The notes: generated from the letters alone by a model not told the origin. 64,000 nt of DNA from Gammaproteobacteria bacterium (GCA_002717445.1 PBDY01000019.1:54558-118557); one strand, 5' to 3'. Positions 25,874 to 37,098 are shown, counted from the stretch's first letter. Program-made: numbers and translations.

Positions 25874-27539
25874 AGAACTATTTGAAAGTTCTCAGTACAA
25901 CCAAAATATTAAACCAGGTCAGATTATAGAGGCCAATGTAATCAATATTACAACCGATCATGCCGTACTAAGTGCTGGTCTAAAATCTGAATCTTTTGTC
26001 AATATCAATCAATTCAAAGATTCTGATGGTGAAGTTGAAATTTCAATCGGTGACAAAGTTAAGGTTGTCATAGAAGAAATTGAGGATGGCGAAGGACAAA
26101 CAAGGTTATCTCGACAGAAAGCTAAAAACGAAGCAACCTGGGCTAAGTTAATTTCTGCAACAGAGAGCGGTGATATTGTCACTGGTCGCATACAAAACAG
26201 AATTAAAGGTGGTTTCATGGTATTGATTGACGAAATCACTGCCTTTCTTCCTGGGTCACTCGTTGACATAAGGCCAGTCCGAGAAACACAGTATCTTGAA
26301 GGAACCTCTTCAGAGTTTAAAGTTGTTAAAGCAGATAAAGCATCAAGCAATATAGTTGTTTCAAGAAAAGCGGCACTCTTAGGTGACTCAGAGGACAACA
26401 GAGTTGAAATGCTTTCTAAATTGAATGAAGGCGATGTTATAGAAGGAATCATTAAGAATCTCACAGATTATGGTGCTTTCATAGACCTAGGGGGGTTGGA
26501 TGGTCTCCTGCATATAACGGATATCTCTTGGAAGAAGATCAAACATCCGTCTGAGCGATTAAATATTGCTGAAAAGATTCAAGTTATGATTATCTCGATT
26601 GACAATGAAAAGGGTAGGGTTTCTCTTGGTTTAAAACAACTCGAAGACGACCCATGGGATGACTTAATTAAAAATTACGATATAGGGATGAAGGCCGCAT
26701 GCACCATATCCAATATCACGGACTATGGCTTATTCATGGAAATTGATGATGGCATAGAGGGATTGGTTCATGTTTCTGAAATAGATTGGACAAACAATAA
26801 TCCTAACCCACATAAAATAGCTAATGTGGGTGATCAAGTTGAAGTAATGATTCTCTCTATCGACAAAGATAAAAGAAGAGTTTCGCTCGGGATAAAACAA
26901 TGCCTAGCTAACCCATGGACTGAGTTCTCAGAGCAACACAATGAAAACGAAAACATCAAAGGAAAAATTAAATCCATTACTGACTTTGGAATTTTTGTAG
27001 AATTGGATGGCGGAATTGATGGCCTCGTTCATATTTCAGATGTCTCTTGGGAAAACGATGAAAATATAGATCTTTCTGCTTATAACAAATCTGATGAAAT
27101 AGAGACAACAATTCTATCAATCGATTCAAACAAACAACGAATTTCTTTGGGTATTAAGCAACTAGACAATGATCCCTTCCAGGAATACCTTTCAAAAAAT
27201 CCAAAAAATTCAATAGTGAAGGGCATAATTTCAGAAGTGGATGAAAGAAACGCACTTGTCAGTCTTGCCGAGAAAGTCAATGGATTGTTGAATATCTCAG
27301 AAGTTTCAAGAGATAAAATTGATGACATGAGATCATCCTTCAGACCAAAAGATGAAATAGAAGCAAAAATTGTAGGCTATGATAAGAAAAATAGGACCCT
27401 TAAGCTGTCGATCAAAGCAAAAGAGGAGACGGATGAAAAAGAAGCTCTTGCAACATATAAAAAAGACGAAAAAGAGAACATTTCTAAAACAAGCCTTGGT
27501 GATCTCTTGAAATCTAAATTTATCAAAGATAAAGATTAG
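25857..27539 (+). CDS. rpsA: 30S ribosomal protein S1
   Basis: Multiple S1 repeats (GAFIDLGGLDGLLHITDISW etc.). Confidence 0.98.
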   Translation: MEQTFEELFESSQYNQNIKPGQIIEANVINITTDHAVLSAGLKSESFVNINQFKDSDGEVEISIGDKVKVVIEEIEDGEGQTRLSRQKAKNEATWAKLISATESGDIVTGRIQNRIKGGFMVLIDEITAFLPGSLVDIRPVRETQYLEGTSSEFKVVKADKASSNIVVSRKAALLGDSEDNRVEMLSKLNEGDVIEGIIKNLTDYGAFIDLGGLDGLLHITDISWKKIKHPSERLNIAEKIQVMIISIDNEKGRVSLGLKQLEDDPWDDLIKNYDIGMKAACTISNITDYGLFMEIDDGIEGLVHVSEIDWTNNNPNPHKIANVGDQVEVMILSIDKDKRRVSLGIKQCLANPWTEFSEQHNENENIKGKIKSITDFGIFVELDGGIDGLVHISDVSWENDENIDLSAYNKSDEIETTILSIDSNKQRISLGIKQLDNDPFQEYLSKNPKNSIVKGIISEVDERNALVSLAEKVNGLLNISEVSRDKIDDMRSSFRPKDEIEAKIVGYDKKNRTLKLSIKAKEETDEKEALATYKKDEKENISKTSLGDLLKSKFIKDKD

Positions 27540-27576
27540 TATTCCGAAATAGTATTTTTTCTGATTTAATTAAGAC

Positions 27577-27882
27577 GTGGCCATCAATAAAAAACAACTT
27601 GTAGATCTCATCTCCTCAAAACAGGATCAACTCTCACACAAAGACATTGAACTGTCTGTAAAGACTATGTTTAATTCGATGTCAGATGCACTTAAAAATG
27701 GAGACAGAATTGAAATCAGAGGTTTCGGAAGCTTTGGATTGAGATTTAGGAAATCCAGAACCGGTCGAAATCCAAAGTCTGGCGAGACTGTCAATATCCA
27801 AAATAGATACGTACCTCACTTTAAACCGGGTAAGGAGTTTAGAGAGTCAGTTAAGGACGCCGGCACCAAAACAAGTCAATAG
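27577..27882 (+). CDS. ihfB: Integration host factor beta subunit (GTG start)
   Basis: HU/IHF family (IEIRGFGSFGLRFRKSRTGRNPKSGETV); follows rpsA. Confidence 0.93.
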   Translation: MAINKKQLVDLISSKQDQLSHKDIELSVKTMFNSMSDALKNGDRIEIRGFGSFGLRFRKSRTGRNPKSGETVNIQNRYVPHFKPGKEFRESVKDAGTKTSQ

Positions 27883-27883
27883 T

Positions 27884-29044
27884 ATGCTTTCTGAAAGCGC
27901 CTTATATTTAACTGGGATCTTTCTCTTATTTGGGGGTCTTGTTTATGTTTATTTCAACTTCTTTGAGGTGGATAAAAAAGAAGATATTAATGCTGACTAC
28001 TTAACAGGACTTAAGTATCTCCTTAATGAGGAATCCGATAAAGCCATCAATCTATTTTCTGACCTTATTGAAATTGACGATGAAACCATACAAACTCACC
28101 TCGCTTTGGGTGTGTTGTTCAGGAAGCAAGGCCGAGTAGATAAAGCCATCCAGCTTCATGAATATATTCTTTCGAAAGACGAGTTACCTGAAAAACATTA
28201 TTTTCAAACATTATTTGAGTTGGGTGAAAACTATTTCTCTGCCGGGATTTATAATAAAGCAGAAGATATATTTCTAAAACTTAAAGACTATGAAGAGCAC
28301 AATGAGGATGCTCTCAATAAACTGATCATTATCAATGAGTACTTTGGAGAATGGGAAAAGGCCCTTTCATTCTTAGAAGAACTAGATGCTCAAAGTGAGC
28401 AGAATTATTCAATCAGCAGAAATCATTATTACTGCGAAATAGCTGAAATGCATATTAATAATGGAGAAACTAAATCAGCAAATCAATTCCTTCTGAAAGC
28501 CCAAGGACTTCATACCGACTCCATTAGAAGCGAATACATAAAAATGCTCATTGACTTAAAAAGCTCACAAAATGATTCAGCAATTTCCTCATTCGTTTCC
28601 ATGGTTAATAAAAATAGAATTGCCTACATTCTAGCTCTTCCGAAAATCATTCAATCATTGAATCAAACAGACATTGAATCAATAGATGCAAAATTAACAG
28701 GCCTCTTAAATAACGACCCTGAAGCACATAATTATCTTGCCATTGTGGCCGTCATGTTTCCTGAAATTAAAAATGCTGTGATTGAAGAAGTGATTCAGTC
28801 TTTTATTGAAAATCAAGACATCGTCAAAGAGATTGATAAACTTGACGAGGATTACTCAATTGTTTCAACAATTTCAAACCGTCTCAGTCAAAGCATGCGT
28901 CTTATTCTGAATAAGAAAATGAAATCAGAATATAAGTTTAGTTGCAAAAAATGCGGCTATCAAACAATTGCATTCTCTTGGCAATGTCCAACATGTAAAA
29001 GCTGGGAATCATCATTACCAATCAACTTTTTAAAGGCTATCTGA
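27884..29044 (+). CDS. lapB: LapB (YciM)-like TPR protein
   Basis: N-terminal TM, TPR repeats, C-terminal rubredoxin-like CKKCGY...CPTCKSWESS; follows ihfB. Confidence 0.85.
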   Translation: MLSESALYLTGIFLLFGGLVYVYFNFFEVDKKEDINADYLTGLKYLLNEESDKAINLFSDLIEIDDETIQTHLALGVLFRKQGRVDKAIQLHEYILSKDELPEKHYFQTLFELGENYFSAGIYNKAEDIFLKLKDYEEHNEDALNKLIIINEYFGEWEKALSFLEELDAQSEQNYSISRNHYYCEIAEMHINNGETKSANQFLLKAQGLHTDSIRSEYIKMLIDLKSSQNDSAISSFVSMVNKNRIAYILALPKIIQSLNQTDIESIDAKLTGLLNNDPEAHNYLAIVAVMFPEIKNAVIEEVIQSFIENQDIVKEIDKLDEDYSIVSTISNRLSQSMRLILNKKMKSEYKFSCKKCGYQTIAFSWQCPTCKSWESSLPINFLKAI

Positions 29045-29045
29045 G

Positions 29046-29447
29046 GTGTCAAAAGTTGGTGTAATTGCAGGTAACTTTGATGTAATTCACCCGGGTTATA
29101 TTTACATGTTTGATGAATGCAAGAATCATTGTGATACTTTGTTGCTTTTGCTCCACGAGGATCCTTCTATTGAAAGGCCAGAAAAGATTCAACCAATTCT
29201 AAGCTTAGAGGAAAGAAATCTAATCTTATCATCATTAAAACAAATCGATCGAATCATCTCCTATCAAACCGAATCAGATCTATATGAGATCCTAAATGAA
29301 ACCAAAATTGATATTAGGTTTCTTGGAGACGATTACAAAGATAAATCATATACAGGGGATGATTTAAGATTGCCCATCCATTATTTAGATCGGTCTCACG
29401 GTTGGAGCACTACAAAGTTTAAAAAGTTGATTGCTGAGAGTCTCTGA
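29046..29447 (+). CDS. Cytidylyltransferase-like (glycerol-3-phosphate cytidylyltransferase/RfaE2-type) nucleotidyltransferase (GTG start)
   Basis: VIAGNFDVIHPGYIYMFDECK (HxGH-like motif HPGY), FLGDDYKDK and STTKFKKLI. Confidence 0.75.
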   Translation: MSKVGVIAGNFDVIHPGYIYMFDECKNHCDTLLLLLHEDPSIERPEKIQPILSLEERNLILSSLKQIDRIISYQTESDLYEILNETKIDIRFLGDDYKDKSYTGDDLRLPIHYLDRSHGWSTTKFKKLIAESL

Positions 29448-29459
29448 GGGTTTTAAATC

Positions 29460-29535
29460 TGGCTCCCCGGGCCGGACTCGAACCAGCGACCCATTGATTA
29501 ACAGTCAATCGCTCTACCAACTGAGCTACCGGGGA
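29460..29535 (-). tRNA. tRNA-Asn (GTT)
   Basis: Reverse strand TCCCCGGTAGCTCAGTTGGTAGAGCGATTGACTGTTAATCAATGGGTCGCTGGTTCGAGTCCGGCCCGGGGAGCCA, full cloverleaf. Confidence 0.97.
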
Positions 29536-29584
29536 TTAGATTTAAAAGAAGTCTGCTTGAAGCAAATCAAATAGTCAAGTTGGA

Positions 29585-30766
29585 TTAATCGAGTGATTTA
29601 GAGATCCTATCGACAGCATCCTTTATCTGTTCAAGACTGGTTGCATAAGACAATCTGACATATCCATTTGAGCCAAATGCACTTCCGGGAACAACAGCAA
29701 CATGGGCTTTTTCAATGAGATATTCTGATAATTCAACATCGTCAGAAAAGCCCTTTTTTTCAATAACATTCTTAACATCTGGAAATAAATAAAAAGCACC
29801 TGTGCCCGGTGATGTTTTGAACCCATTTATATTATTCAGTGCCGAGCATAAATAATCATGGCGCAATCGATACTGTTCAACCATTTCATAAACCTCGTCC
29901 ATTGGGCCATTTAGGGCTGCAATGGCTGCTGCTTGGGAGATTGAGGATGGATTAGAGGTGCTTTGGCTTTGAATCTTCTTCATGGCAGCAATAACATCTG
30001 CAGGTCCTCCGCAATAGCCAATTCTCCACCCGGTCATTGCATACGATTTAGAGACGCCATTAATTGTGATGGTTCTATCAAATAATTCTGGGCATGCTTG
30101 TGCAAATGAGACAAAAGGTTTTTCACCCCAATAGATATATTCATACATATCATCGGTTGCAACAAGAACATTGGGATAGTTTTCCAATACTGCACCAATG
30201 GCCTGGTAATCAGATTCACTGTAAGTAATACCAGTAGGGTTTGAAGGTGAATTAATAATCACCAATTTTGTTTTTTCACTCACTGCTCGAGTAAATGCAT
30301 CAAAATCTATCGAGAAATCATTCTCTTGAAATGTATCAACAATCACCGGTTCCGCATCGGCTAAAAGAACCATGTCTGGATATGAAACCCAATAGGGGCT
30401 GATTATAATAACCTCGTCACCTGGGCCTAAAATGGCTTGAAACAAATTATAAAGTGTTTGTTTGGCGCCAGTGGATACAAGAATATTATCCTGCTGATAA
30501 ATTAATTCATTGTCATTAATGAATTTATTCATAATAGCCTGTTTTAAATCCGGCAGACCATCTACCTGAGTGTATTTTGTCATCCCCTTGTCCATTGCTT
30601 TTTTTGCAGCTTCTTTGATGTATTCCGGTGTGTCAAAATCAGGTTCGCCTGCACTCATACTGATGACATTAATTCCTGCTGCCCTCATTTCCATCGCCTT
30701 AGACGAAACAGCGATTGTTGCCGATGGCTTTACCTTTTTAACTCTTTCAGATATTGGATTATTCAT
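29585..30766 (-). CDS. aspC: Pyridoxal-phosphate aminotransferase, aspartate aminotransferase (1b) type
   Basis: [37 protein letters not shown] (PLP lysine). Confidence 0.9.
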   Translation of the reverse strand: MNNPISERVKKVKPSATIAVSSKAMEMRAAGINVISMSAGEPDFDTPEYIKEAAKKAMDKGMTKYTQVDGLPDLKQAIMNKFINDNELIYQQDNILVSTGAKQTLYNLFQAILGPGDEVIIISPYWVSYPDMVLLADAEPVIVDTFQENDFSIDFDAFTRAVSEKTKLVIINSPSNPTGITYSESDYQAIGAVLENYPNVLVATDDMYEYIYWGEKPFVSFAQACPELFDRTITINGVSKSYAMTGWRIGYCGGPADVIAAMKKIQSQSTSNPSSISQAAAIAALNGPMDEVYEMVEQYRLRHDYLCSALNNINGFKTSPGTGAFYLFPDVKNVIEKKGFSDDVELSEYLIEKAHVAVVPGSAFGSNGYVRLSYATSLEQIKDAVDRISKSLD

Positions 30767-30809
30767 TCTATGGAATGTTTATATTTTAGATCGATATAAT
30801 AACAAAATT

Positions 30810-32846
30810 ATGAATGATGATTGTTTTAAATTGAGAGCTGATTACCAACCGAAAGGCGATCAACCCAATGCTATAAAATCATTATTGAATGGCCTAAATA
30901 ATGGCCTACATAAACAAACACTTCTTGGTGTTACTGGCTCTGGAAAAACATTCACCATCGCTAATTTAATTCAACAATCTCAGAGAACGACATTATTATT
31001 GGCACCGAACAAAACACTTGCAGCTCAATTGTATGGAGAAATGAGAGAGTATTTTCCTGAAAATAAAGTGGAGTACTTTGTGTCGTACTACGATTATTAT
31101 CAGCCGGAAGCTTATGTCCCTGTTACAGACATTTATATTGAAAAAGACGCATCGGTTAATGCACACATCGAACAAATGCGATTATCTGCAACAAAAGCCC
31201 TGATCGAAAGAAAAGATACGATCATTGTGGCATCCGTCTCAGCGATATATGGTCTTGGTGATCCGAAACAATATCTCAATATGGTATTGCATTTATCACT
31301 TAACGATCGAATATCAAGTAAATCAATCACTCAGAAGTTGGCTGAACTTCAATATCAAAGAAACAACATTGAGTTTAAGCAAGGCACGTTTAGAGTGATG
31401 GGAGATGTCATTGATGTATTCCCAGCAGATTCTGACAATCAAGCCATTAGGGTGGAAATGTTTGATGATGAAGTTGAAAACATTTCATTCTTCGACCCTT
31501 TAACGGGCGAAGTCAGGAGAAAGCTTAGGCAAGTTACAATTTTTCCCAAAACGCACTACGTCACTCCTCGTGAAGTAATGTTGAATGCAATTGATCATAT
31601 AAAAGATGAGTTATCGGATCGACTAATCGATTTAAATGATCAAAATAAGCTTGTCGAAGCACAACGGTTAGAACAACGAACAATGTATGATATTGAGATG
31701 ATCAGAGAGCTTGGCTTCTGTTCTGGAATTGAAAACTACAGCCGATATTTATCAGGCAGAGGGGAGGGCGAACCCCCGCCGTGCTTAATCGATTACCTGC
31801 CAAATGATTCGTTGATCATTATTGATGAAAGCCACGTCACTATCCCTCAGCTCAGGGGAATGTACAAAGGCGATCATTCCAGGAAAACCACACTCGTAGA
31901 ATATGGATTTAGATTGCCTTCTGCTCTGGATAATAGACCGCTTATGTATGAAGAATTTGATGGTATGTCGCCACAAACAGTCTATGTGTCTGCCACACCA
32001 AGAGACTATGAGCTTGAACAGTCAAACAATGTCGCTGAACAAATTGTCCGACCCACCGGTCTGATTGATCCTGAAGTCGAAGTCAGGCCTATAAATAATC
32101 AGGTCGATGATTTACTCTCAGAGATCAGAATCAGAGCAGACAACAGTGAACGAGTACTGGTCACAACACTCACAAAGAGAATGGCAGAAGATCTCGCTGA
32201 ATATTTTAACGACAATCGTGTTAGGGTTCGTTACCTTCATTCTGATATAGATACGGTTGAACGATCGGAAATACTGAGAGATCTGAGATTGGGTGAATTT
32301 GATGTATTGGTAGGAATCAACTTATTGCGAGAAGGTCTTGATTTACCAGAGGTATCTCTTGTTGCAATACTCGATGCAGATAAAGAAGGCTTCTTAAGGT
32401 CTGCAGGTTCCCTTATTCAAACAATCGGCAGAGCCGCTAGGAATGTCAATGGAAAAGCAATCATGTATGCCGATAAAGAAACCAATTCAATGAAAAATGC
32501 CCTTGAAGAGACAAATCGAAGAAGAGAAAAGCAGATACAGTTTAATATCGATAATGGGATAGAACCCAAAACAATCATCAAGAATATCCATGATGTCATG
32601 GAAGGGGCAAAACCATCTCAAACAAGAAAATTTATAAAAATTCCAAATAAGATCAAAAAGCAACTTCAATCCGATAATCCGTCTGACGTTTCAAAACTTC
32701 TCGAGGAGCTTGAAGTCAAAATGTTCAATGCTGCTAAAGACTTGGATTTTGAAGAAGCGGCGAAAATCAGAGATGAAATTAAACTCGTTAAAGAAATTAA
32801 TTTCGGTATAAATTATGTGGATTCATCTGAAAAAATACGAATCTAA
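30810..32846 (+). CDS. uvrB: Excinuclease ABC subunit B
   Basis: [26 protein letters not shown]-terminal UVR motif; start set at [19 protein letters not shown]. Confidence 0.98.
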   Translation: MNDDCFKLRADYQPKGDQPNAIKSLLNGLNNGLHKQTLLGVTGSGKTFTIANLIQQSQRTTLLLAPNKTLAAQLYGEMREYFPENKVEYFVSYYDYYQPEAYVPVTDIYIEKDASVNAHIEQMRLSATKALIERKDTIIVASVSAIYGLGDPKQYLNMVLHLSLNDRISSKSITQKLAELQYQRNNIEFKQGTFRVMGDVIDVFPADSDNQAIRVEMFDDEVENISFFDPLTGEVRRKLRQVTIFPKTHYVTPREVMLNAIDHIKDELSDRLIDLNDQNKLVEAQRLEQRTMYDIEMIRELGFCSGIENYSRYLSGRGEGEPPPCLIDYLPNDSLIIIDESHVTIPQLRGMYKGDHSRKTTLVEYGFRLPSALDNRPLMYEEFDGMSPQTVYVSATPRDYELEQSNNVAEQIVRPTGLIDPEVEVRPINNQVDDLLSEIRIRADNSERVLVTTLTKRMAEDLAEYFNDNRVRVRYLHSDIDTVERSEILRDLRLGEFDVLVGINLLREGLDLPEVSLVAILDADKEGFLRSAGSLIQTIGRAARNVNGKAIMYADKETNSMKNALEETNRRREKQIQFNIDNGIEPKTIIKNIHDVMEGAKPSQTRKFIKIPNKIKKQLQSDNPSDVSKLLEELEVKMFNAAKDLDFEEAAKIRDEIKLVKEINFGINYVDSSEKIRI

Positions 32847-32896
32847 ATTGATTCGATATTCTCAGTCTTATACGATGTTGAAATGGAGAATCTAAA

Positions 32897-33220
32897 TTGA
32901 AATTCAAAATTGTCATTCTAATCATATCTTTTATTACTTTGCCTTTGAGTGCAGAGATATTGGGCGATCTCGAGTACGGTAAAAAATTAGCCGATGAAGC
33001 TCCGAGCCCTTTAGTGCTTCAAATTCTTCTTTATAAGTATCTCGATTCACCAAAACAACTTCTAAAAAATGGATGCGAAGGATGTCATGATATAAAAACT
33101 TTTGAAGAAAACACAAAAGAAGAAATTCTAGACAGAATACTTAAATCTTGGCATGCTTCAGGTTATATTGAAGAAGACCTCAATGATCTGACCACATATC
33201 TCTTTGAACAGTCCAATTAA
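32897..33220 (+). CDS. Small secreted protein with one CXXCH haem-binding motif
   Basis: Signal peptide MKFKIVILIISFITLPLSA; NGCEGCHDIK. Confidence 0.65.
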   Translation: MKFKIVILIISFITLPLSAEILGDLEYGKKLADEAPSPLVLQILLYKYLDSPKQLLKNGCEGCHDIKTFEENTKEEILDRILKSWHASGYIEEDLNDLTTYLFEQSN

Positions 33221-33232
33221 GGGTTTAACTGG

Positions 33233-33309
33233 AGGCGCGTAGCTCAGCTGGTTAGAGTGCTTGCTTGACATGCAAGAGGTCGGCGGTTCGAGTCCGCCCG
33301 TGCCTACCA
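33233..33309 (+). tRNA. tRNA-Val (GAC)
   Basis: AGGCGCG/CGTGCCT acceptor, CTTGC-TTGACAT-GCAAG anticodon arm, encoded CCA. Confidence 0.96.
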
Positions 33310-33455
33310 GTTATATACCCACCAAGTTTTTAATAAAAAATTTATCAAAATTAAATTTATTTATTTATTTTTCTGTTATGATCCTGCAGTTAGAGATTCA
33401 TGCTCATCATTCGATGAAATGGGGAGTGACTAACAAAAACAATGGGGGAAAATTA

Positions 33456-35798
33456 ATGAATTGTTTAAAAAACTATATATTAGCTTCGCTTTACATCTCC
33501 TTTTTTTCTTTAGCTTCTTTTGCTCAGGAAATTGAGGAAATCATAGTTACGGCAAACAAAAGGGAGCAAACGGTTCAGGATATACCGATGAATATCTCAG
33601 TCTTAACATCCGATGTTATGACTGCAAGAGGCATATACAAGCCTGAAGATTATTTGAGGACACTTGCGGGTGTATCGACTCCTGGTGGAGACAGATACTA
33701 CACCATGAGGGGTCTAAATACCGGTACAGCTCAAGTTTCATCTGGAACGTCTAATACCTATATGGGTGAAATCTCCATGGGCATGACCAATCTGTATGAT
33801 ATTGAGAGGATTGAAGTGCTTAGGGGTCCTCAAGGTACCCTTTATGGATCAAATGCTGTGGGTGGAACGATAAGGTATATTACAAATATACCTCAGTTTG
33901 ACGAATTTGAAGGTGACGTCACCATAGAATACGTAGACAAAAAATTAGCCGATGACAGCGGTTATAACTACAATTTGATGCTCAATGTTCCTCTCTCTGA
34001 TAACTTTGCCATGAGAGCAGTCTACACATCTCAGAAAGATCCTGGAATCTACCAAAACGTTGCGAACGGTCGAAAAGATATCGGCACACAAGACGATGAT
34101 GAATACAGATTGATGTTCAGATATCAAAACGGTCCATTGGACGTCAATGCAATGGTTATGAAAAGAGAGCGTTTTGATTTTGGTCAAAAAGAAAAGGGAA
34201 ATGCAGATAAACCTGGAACAGCAGATATCGTTGATCCAAATTGTAACTACGATTCAGCTTGGTACTACGGCGATACTTGTTCAAGAGTCTACGCTACAGC
34301 TGGTGGTGATTTAAGTGGTTATGATGAAAGCCTTGCATTTTACTCTTTCACCGATGAAACATATGATGTTGAATCTACCGTTACTTCGTTAACAGTGGAA
34401 TACGATTTTGAAACATTCACTGGAATGCTAATTCTCGCTGATTATGATTTTGATGATTATTATGTCACTGACTGGTCGAGAATTGATACCGATGACCTTT
34501 TTGTCGATGACCTTTTTTACTATGGTGATGGCAGTCGTGACACTCAAGAAATCAGGTTCTCATCTGCCACAGATGGTCCAATACAATGGACAGTGGGATA
34601 CTTCAAGACTGATTATGAAGATGCACCTAATAGTGTTACAGAATGGGAAGTAACTGATACCGATGGACTCGATTATCTTGGTTATATGGGATTTACCTCA
34701 CATGATGGCACTTATGATCCCTCATTTTATGTTTCACCATATGGTGACACTCAGTTTAGAGGCAACAGTGGATTCATGGTTTATGGAAGTTATAACTACT
34801 ATAACTATGCTGAAGAAAAAGCTTTATACGGTTCTGTTGACTATTCGATCAATAACTGGACATTCACAGTAGGTATGAGAGATTTTGAGTTGTCAGACGG
34901 CTTTAAAGCATCCGAATATGGACTTTTCTATGAAGATCCTGATAACACAGGTTGTGACGGAACTGAAGCTGTTGGAGTAACATGCTCTGAAGAAAATGGT
35001 GAAGAATCAGATAATCGTTTGAAATACACGGTCTCATATGAAGTCAATGACGATTTGACTCTATTTGCTGTGTCATCAGTGGGTTATAGATCTGGTGGAA
35101 ACAATGCTGCACTTCCATTCTTTTGTGCAAACGATCCTGAAGCTGCTGGTTTTAAAAGAAGATATACATCCGATGAAGCGGAAAATTCCGAAATTGGTAT
35201 AAAAACGAGGGGTAATAATTACACTTTAAATGCAACGTATTTCTGGGTTGACTGGACTGGAATTCAAGTCACAGTCAGGCCTGCATGTGGATGGTCCTTC
35301 ACTTACAATGGTGGTGAAGCAGAAACGTCTGGGATAGAGCTTGATTTCTCTTATGATATTTCTGAGAACCTTGTGCTTGATGTTACAGGAAGCTTCATCA
35401 GTGCTGAGATTGCAAACGATATTTCATCACTGGGAGCATCTGCAGGAGACAGGCTTCCAAATATTGCAGAAGAGCAGATGTCTCTTGGTCTTTCATATGA
35501 CTTTGAAATGTTTGCATCACCTGCCTTTGCTAGAGCTGACTTTAACTACTACGGTGAAAGTTTTGCGACCTTTGCAATGGATCGCGAAGACATGTCACCG
35601 AGTTATACACAGGTAAATTTTAATCTTGGTGTAGAATTAGATGAAAACACTCGTGTTCAACTTTCGATCAGCAACCTCACTGATGAACGAACCGAGGCGT
35701 TTAGATTCTCTGCAGAATCTCCAAGTTATCGTGCCAGGAACTATCTACAATGGATACCACCTAGAACAATAGCTTTGTCTTACTCAAGAAGCTTCTAA
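33456..35798 (+). CDS. TonB-dependent receptor
   Basis: Signal peptide, EEIIVTANKREQTVQDIPMNISVLT plug, IERIEVLRGPQGTLYGSNAVGGTIRYIT, C-terminal Phe (TIALSYSRSF). Confidence 0.94.
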   Translation: MNCLKNYILASLYISFFSLASFAQEIEEIIVTANKREQTVQDIPMNISVLTSDVMTARGIYKPEDYLRTLAGVSTPGGDRYYTMRGLNTGTAQVSSGTSNTYMGEISMGMTNLYDIERIEVLRGPQGTLYGSNAVGGTIRYITNIPQFDEFEGDVTIEYVDKKLADDSGYNYNLMLNVPLSDNFAMRAVYTSQKDPGIYQNVANGRKDIGTQDDDEYRLMFRYQNGPLDVNAMVMKRERFDFGQKEKGNADKPGTADIVDPNCNYDSAWYYGDTCSRVYATAGGDLSGYDESLAFYSFTDETYDVESTVTSLTVEYDFETFTGMLILADYDFDDYYVTDWSRIDTDDLFVDDLFYYGDGSRDTQEIRFSSATDGPIQWTVGYFKTDYEDAPNSVTEWEVTDTDGLDYLGYMGFTSHDGTYDPSFYVSPYGDTQFRGNSGFMVYGSYNYYNYAEEKALYGSVDYSINNWTFTVGMRDFELSDGFKASEYGLFYEDPDNTGCDGTEAVGVTCSEENGEESDNRLKYTVSYEVNDDLTLFAVSSVGYRSGGNNAALPFFCANDPEAAGFKRRYTSDEAENSEIGIKTRGNNYTLNATYFWVDWTGIQVTVRPACGWSFTYNGGEAETSGIELDFSYDISENLVLDVTGSFISAEIANDISSLGASAGDRLPNIAEEQMSLGLSYDFEMFASPAFARADFNYYGESFATFAMDREDMSPSYTQVNFNLGVELDENTRVQLSISNLTDERTEAFRFSAESPSYRARNYLQWIPPRTIALSYSRSF

Positions 35799-35814
35799 TG
35801 AGAGTAGCAAATTG

Positions 35815-35843
35815 AAAAAAGCCCGTGGAAGCGGGCTTTTTTT
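35815..35843. terminator. Bidirectional rho-independent terminator between convergent genes
   Basis: AAAAAAGCCCG-TGGAAG-CGGGCTTTTTTT hairpin with A- and T-tracts. Confidence 0.9.
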
Positions 35844-37098
35844 ATTTAATGATCTGACCTTCCTTCATAATGAAATGGACCCTTTCCAATGATGTGATAT
35901 CTTTAATTGGATCTCCTTTGACTCCTATGATGTCAGCTTCATAAGACTCTTTTATCTCACCAACATTTGCAAGCCCAAAAAGCTCCGCTGTATTAATGGT
36001 TGCCGCCTGGATAGCCTGTATTGGAGTCATGCCCCATTGGACCATGTATTTAAATTGTCTGGCATTTTTTCCATGTGGGTATATCCCAGCATCCGTTCCA
36101 AAAACCATTTTGGCACGCGTTTCTACTGCCATTTTGAAATTCTCCCTTTGCTTTCGTCCAACTGTTCTTTCTTTTTTAAGAGCATATTCTGGAATACCGT
36201 TTTTAGCGCCTTCCCCAAGTATATAATCAGAAACATATATATCCATTGACAAAAAAACGCCTTTCGCAATCGCATGCCTGATGGTGTCCTGATCAATCAA
36301 ACTCGAATGCTCGACCGAGTCGACACCTGCATCAATTGCCATTCTGATGCCTTCTAACCCGTGTGCGTGTGCAGCAACTTTCATTCCATGAGTGTGAGCC
36401 TCATCAACGATCGCTCTCATTTCCTCAAGCGTGTATTGCCTATTATTGAGATTTGTATTTTTTGACATTACACCGCCAGTGGCACAATATTTAATCAGGT
36501 CAGCACCGTACTTCCTATTCTCTCTAACCTTTTTTCGAATTTCCCAAGGTCCATCAGCCACGCCTTGTGCTTTGTTTTCGTATTCCGCTGGGAGAATATT
36601 GCTGTCACAATGACCACCGGTGATTCCAAGGGGGGGGCCGGATACAAGGAGAGTAGGGCCTATGATTGCCTTTTGATCAATGGCATCCCTCAATGCCACA
36701 TCAGCATAATTCGCTGCGCCCACATTCCTGACTGTCGTGAATCCAGCCATTAGAGTCTGTTTGGCATTTTTGACGCCATAAATAGCTGCTAGATATGAGG
36801 ACTCTGAAATTCCTTCATATCCCTTGAGGTCAGTATTTCCTGTTAAATGGACATGAGAATCCATTAAACCAGGAAGGATCGTTGTCTCTGGTAGGCTGAT
36901 GACCTCATATCCGTCCAGAGCTGGAATATTCTTTGAGACTTTTGTGATGAACCCGTCTTCAACAAGGATGCCTGCACCAATAATGATCTCACCGGTTCTA
37001 ACATCAAGGACTTGTTTTGGCTTAATTAATATGCTTTGAGAATACCCCTCTGCATGAAGAAATATAAAGAGAGGGATTATAAATAGAATCTTTTTCAT
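35842..37098 (-). CDS. Secreted metal-dependent amidohydrolase
   Basis: Signal peptide; TTILPGLMDSHVHLTG, AAHAHGLEGI, FGTDAG metal-binding motifs. Confidence 0.88.
   Translation of the reverse strand: MKKILFIIPLFIFLHAEGYSQSILIKPKQVLDVRTGEIIIGAGILVEDGFITKVSKNIPALDGYEVISLPETTILPGLMDSHVHLTGNTDLKGYEGISESSYLAAIYGVKNAKQTLMAGFTTVRNVGAANYADVALRDAIDQKAIIGPTLLVSGPPLGITGGHCDSNILPAEYENKAQGVADGPWEIRKKVRENRKYGADLIKYCATGGVMSKNTNLNNRQYTLEEMRAIVDEAHTHGMKVAAHAHGLEGIRMAIDAGVDSVEHSSLIDQDTIRHAIAKGVFLSMDIYVSDYILGEGAKNGIPEYALKKERTVGRKQRENFKMAVETRAKMVFGTDAGIYPHGKNARQFKYMVQWGMTPIQAIQAATINTAELFGLANVGEIKESYEADIIGVKGDPIKDITSLERVHFIMKEGQIIK

Noticed and set aside
26009-26464. 151 aa antisense ORF within rpsA
   Set aside because: Composition (Ser/Leu/Thr-rich) fits the complement of a strong coding gene; no family features
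30570-30809. 80-residue N-terminal extension of the uvrB ORF
   Set aside because: It is antisense to the aminotransferase start; the conserved UvrB N-terminus begins at 30810
33261-33455. N-terminal extension of the TonB receptor ORF (track start 33261)
   Set aside because: It overlaps tRNA-Val and lacks signal-peptide logic; the signal peptide begins at MNCLKNYILASLYISFF (33456)
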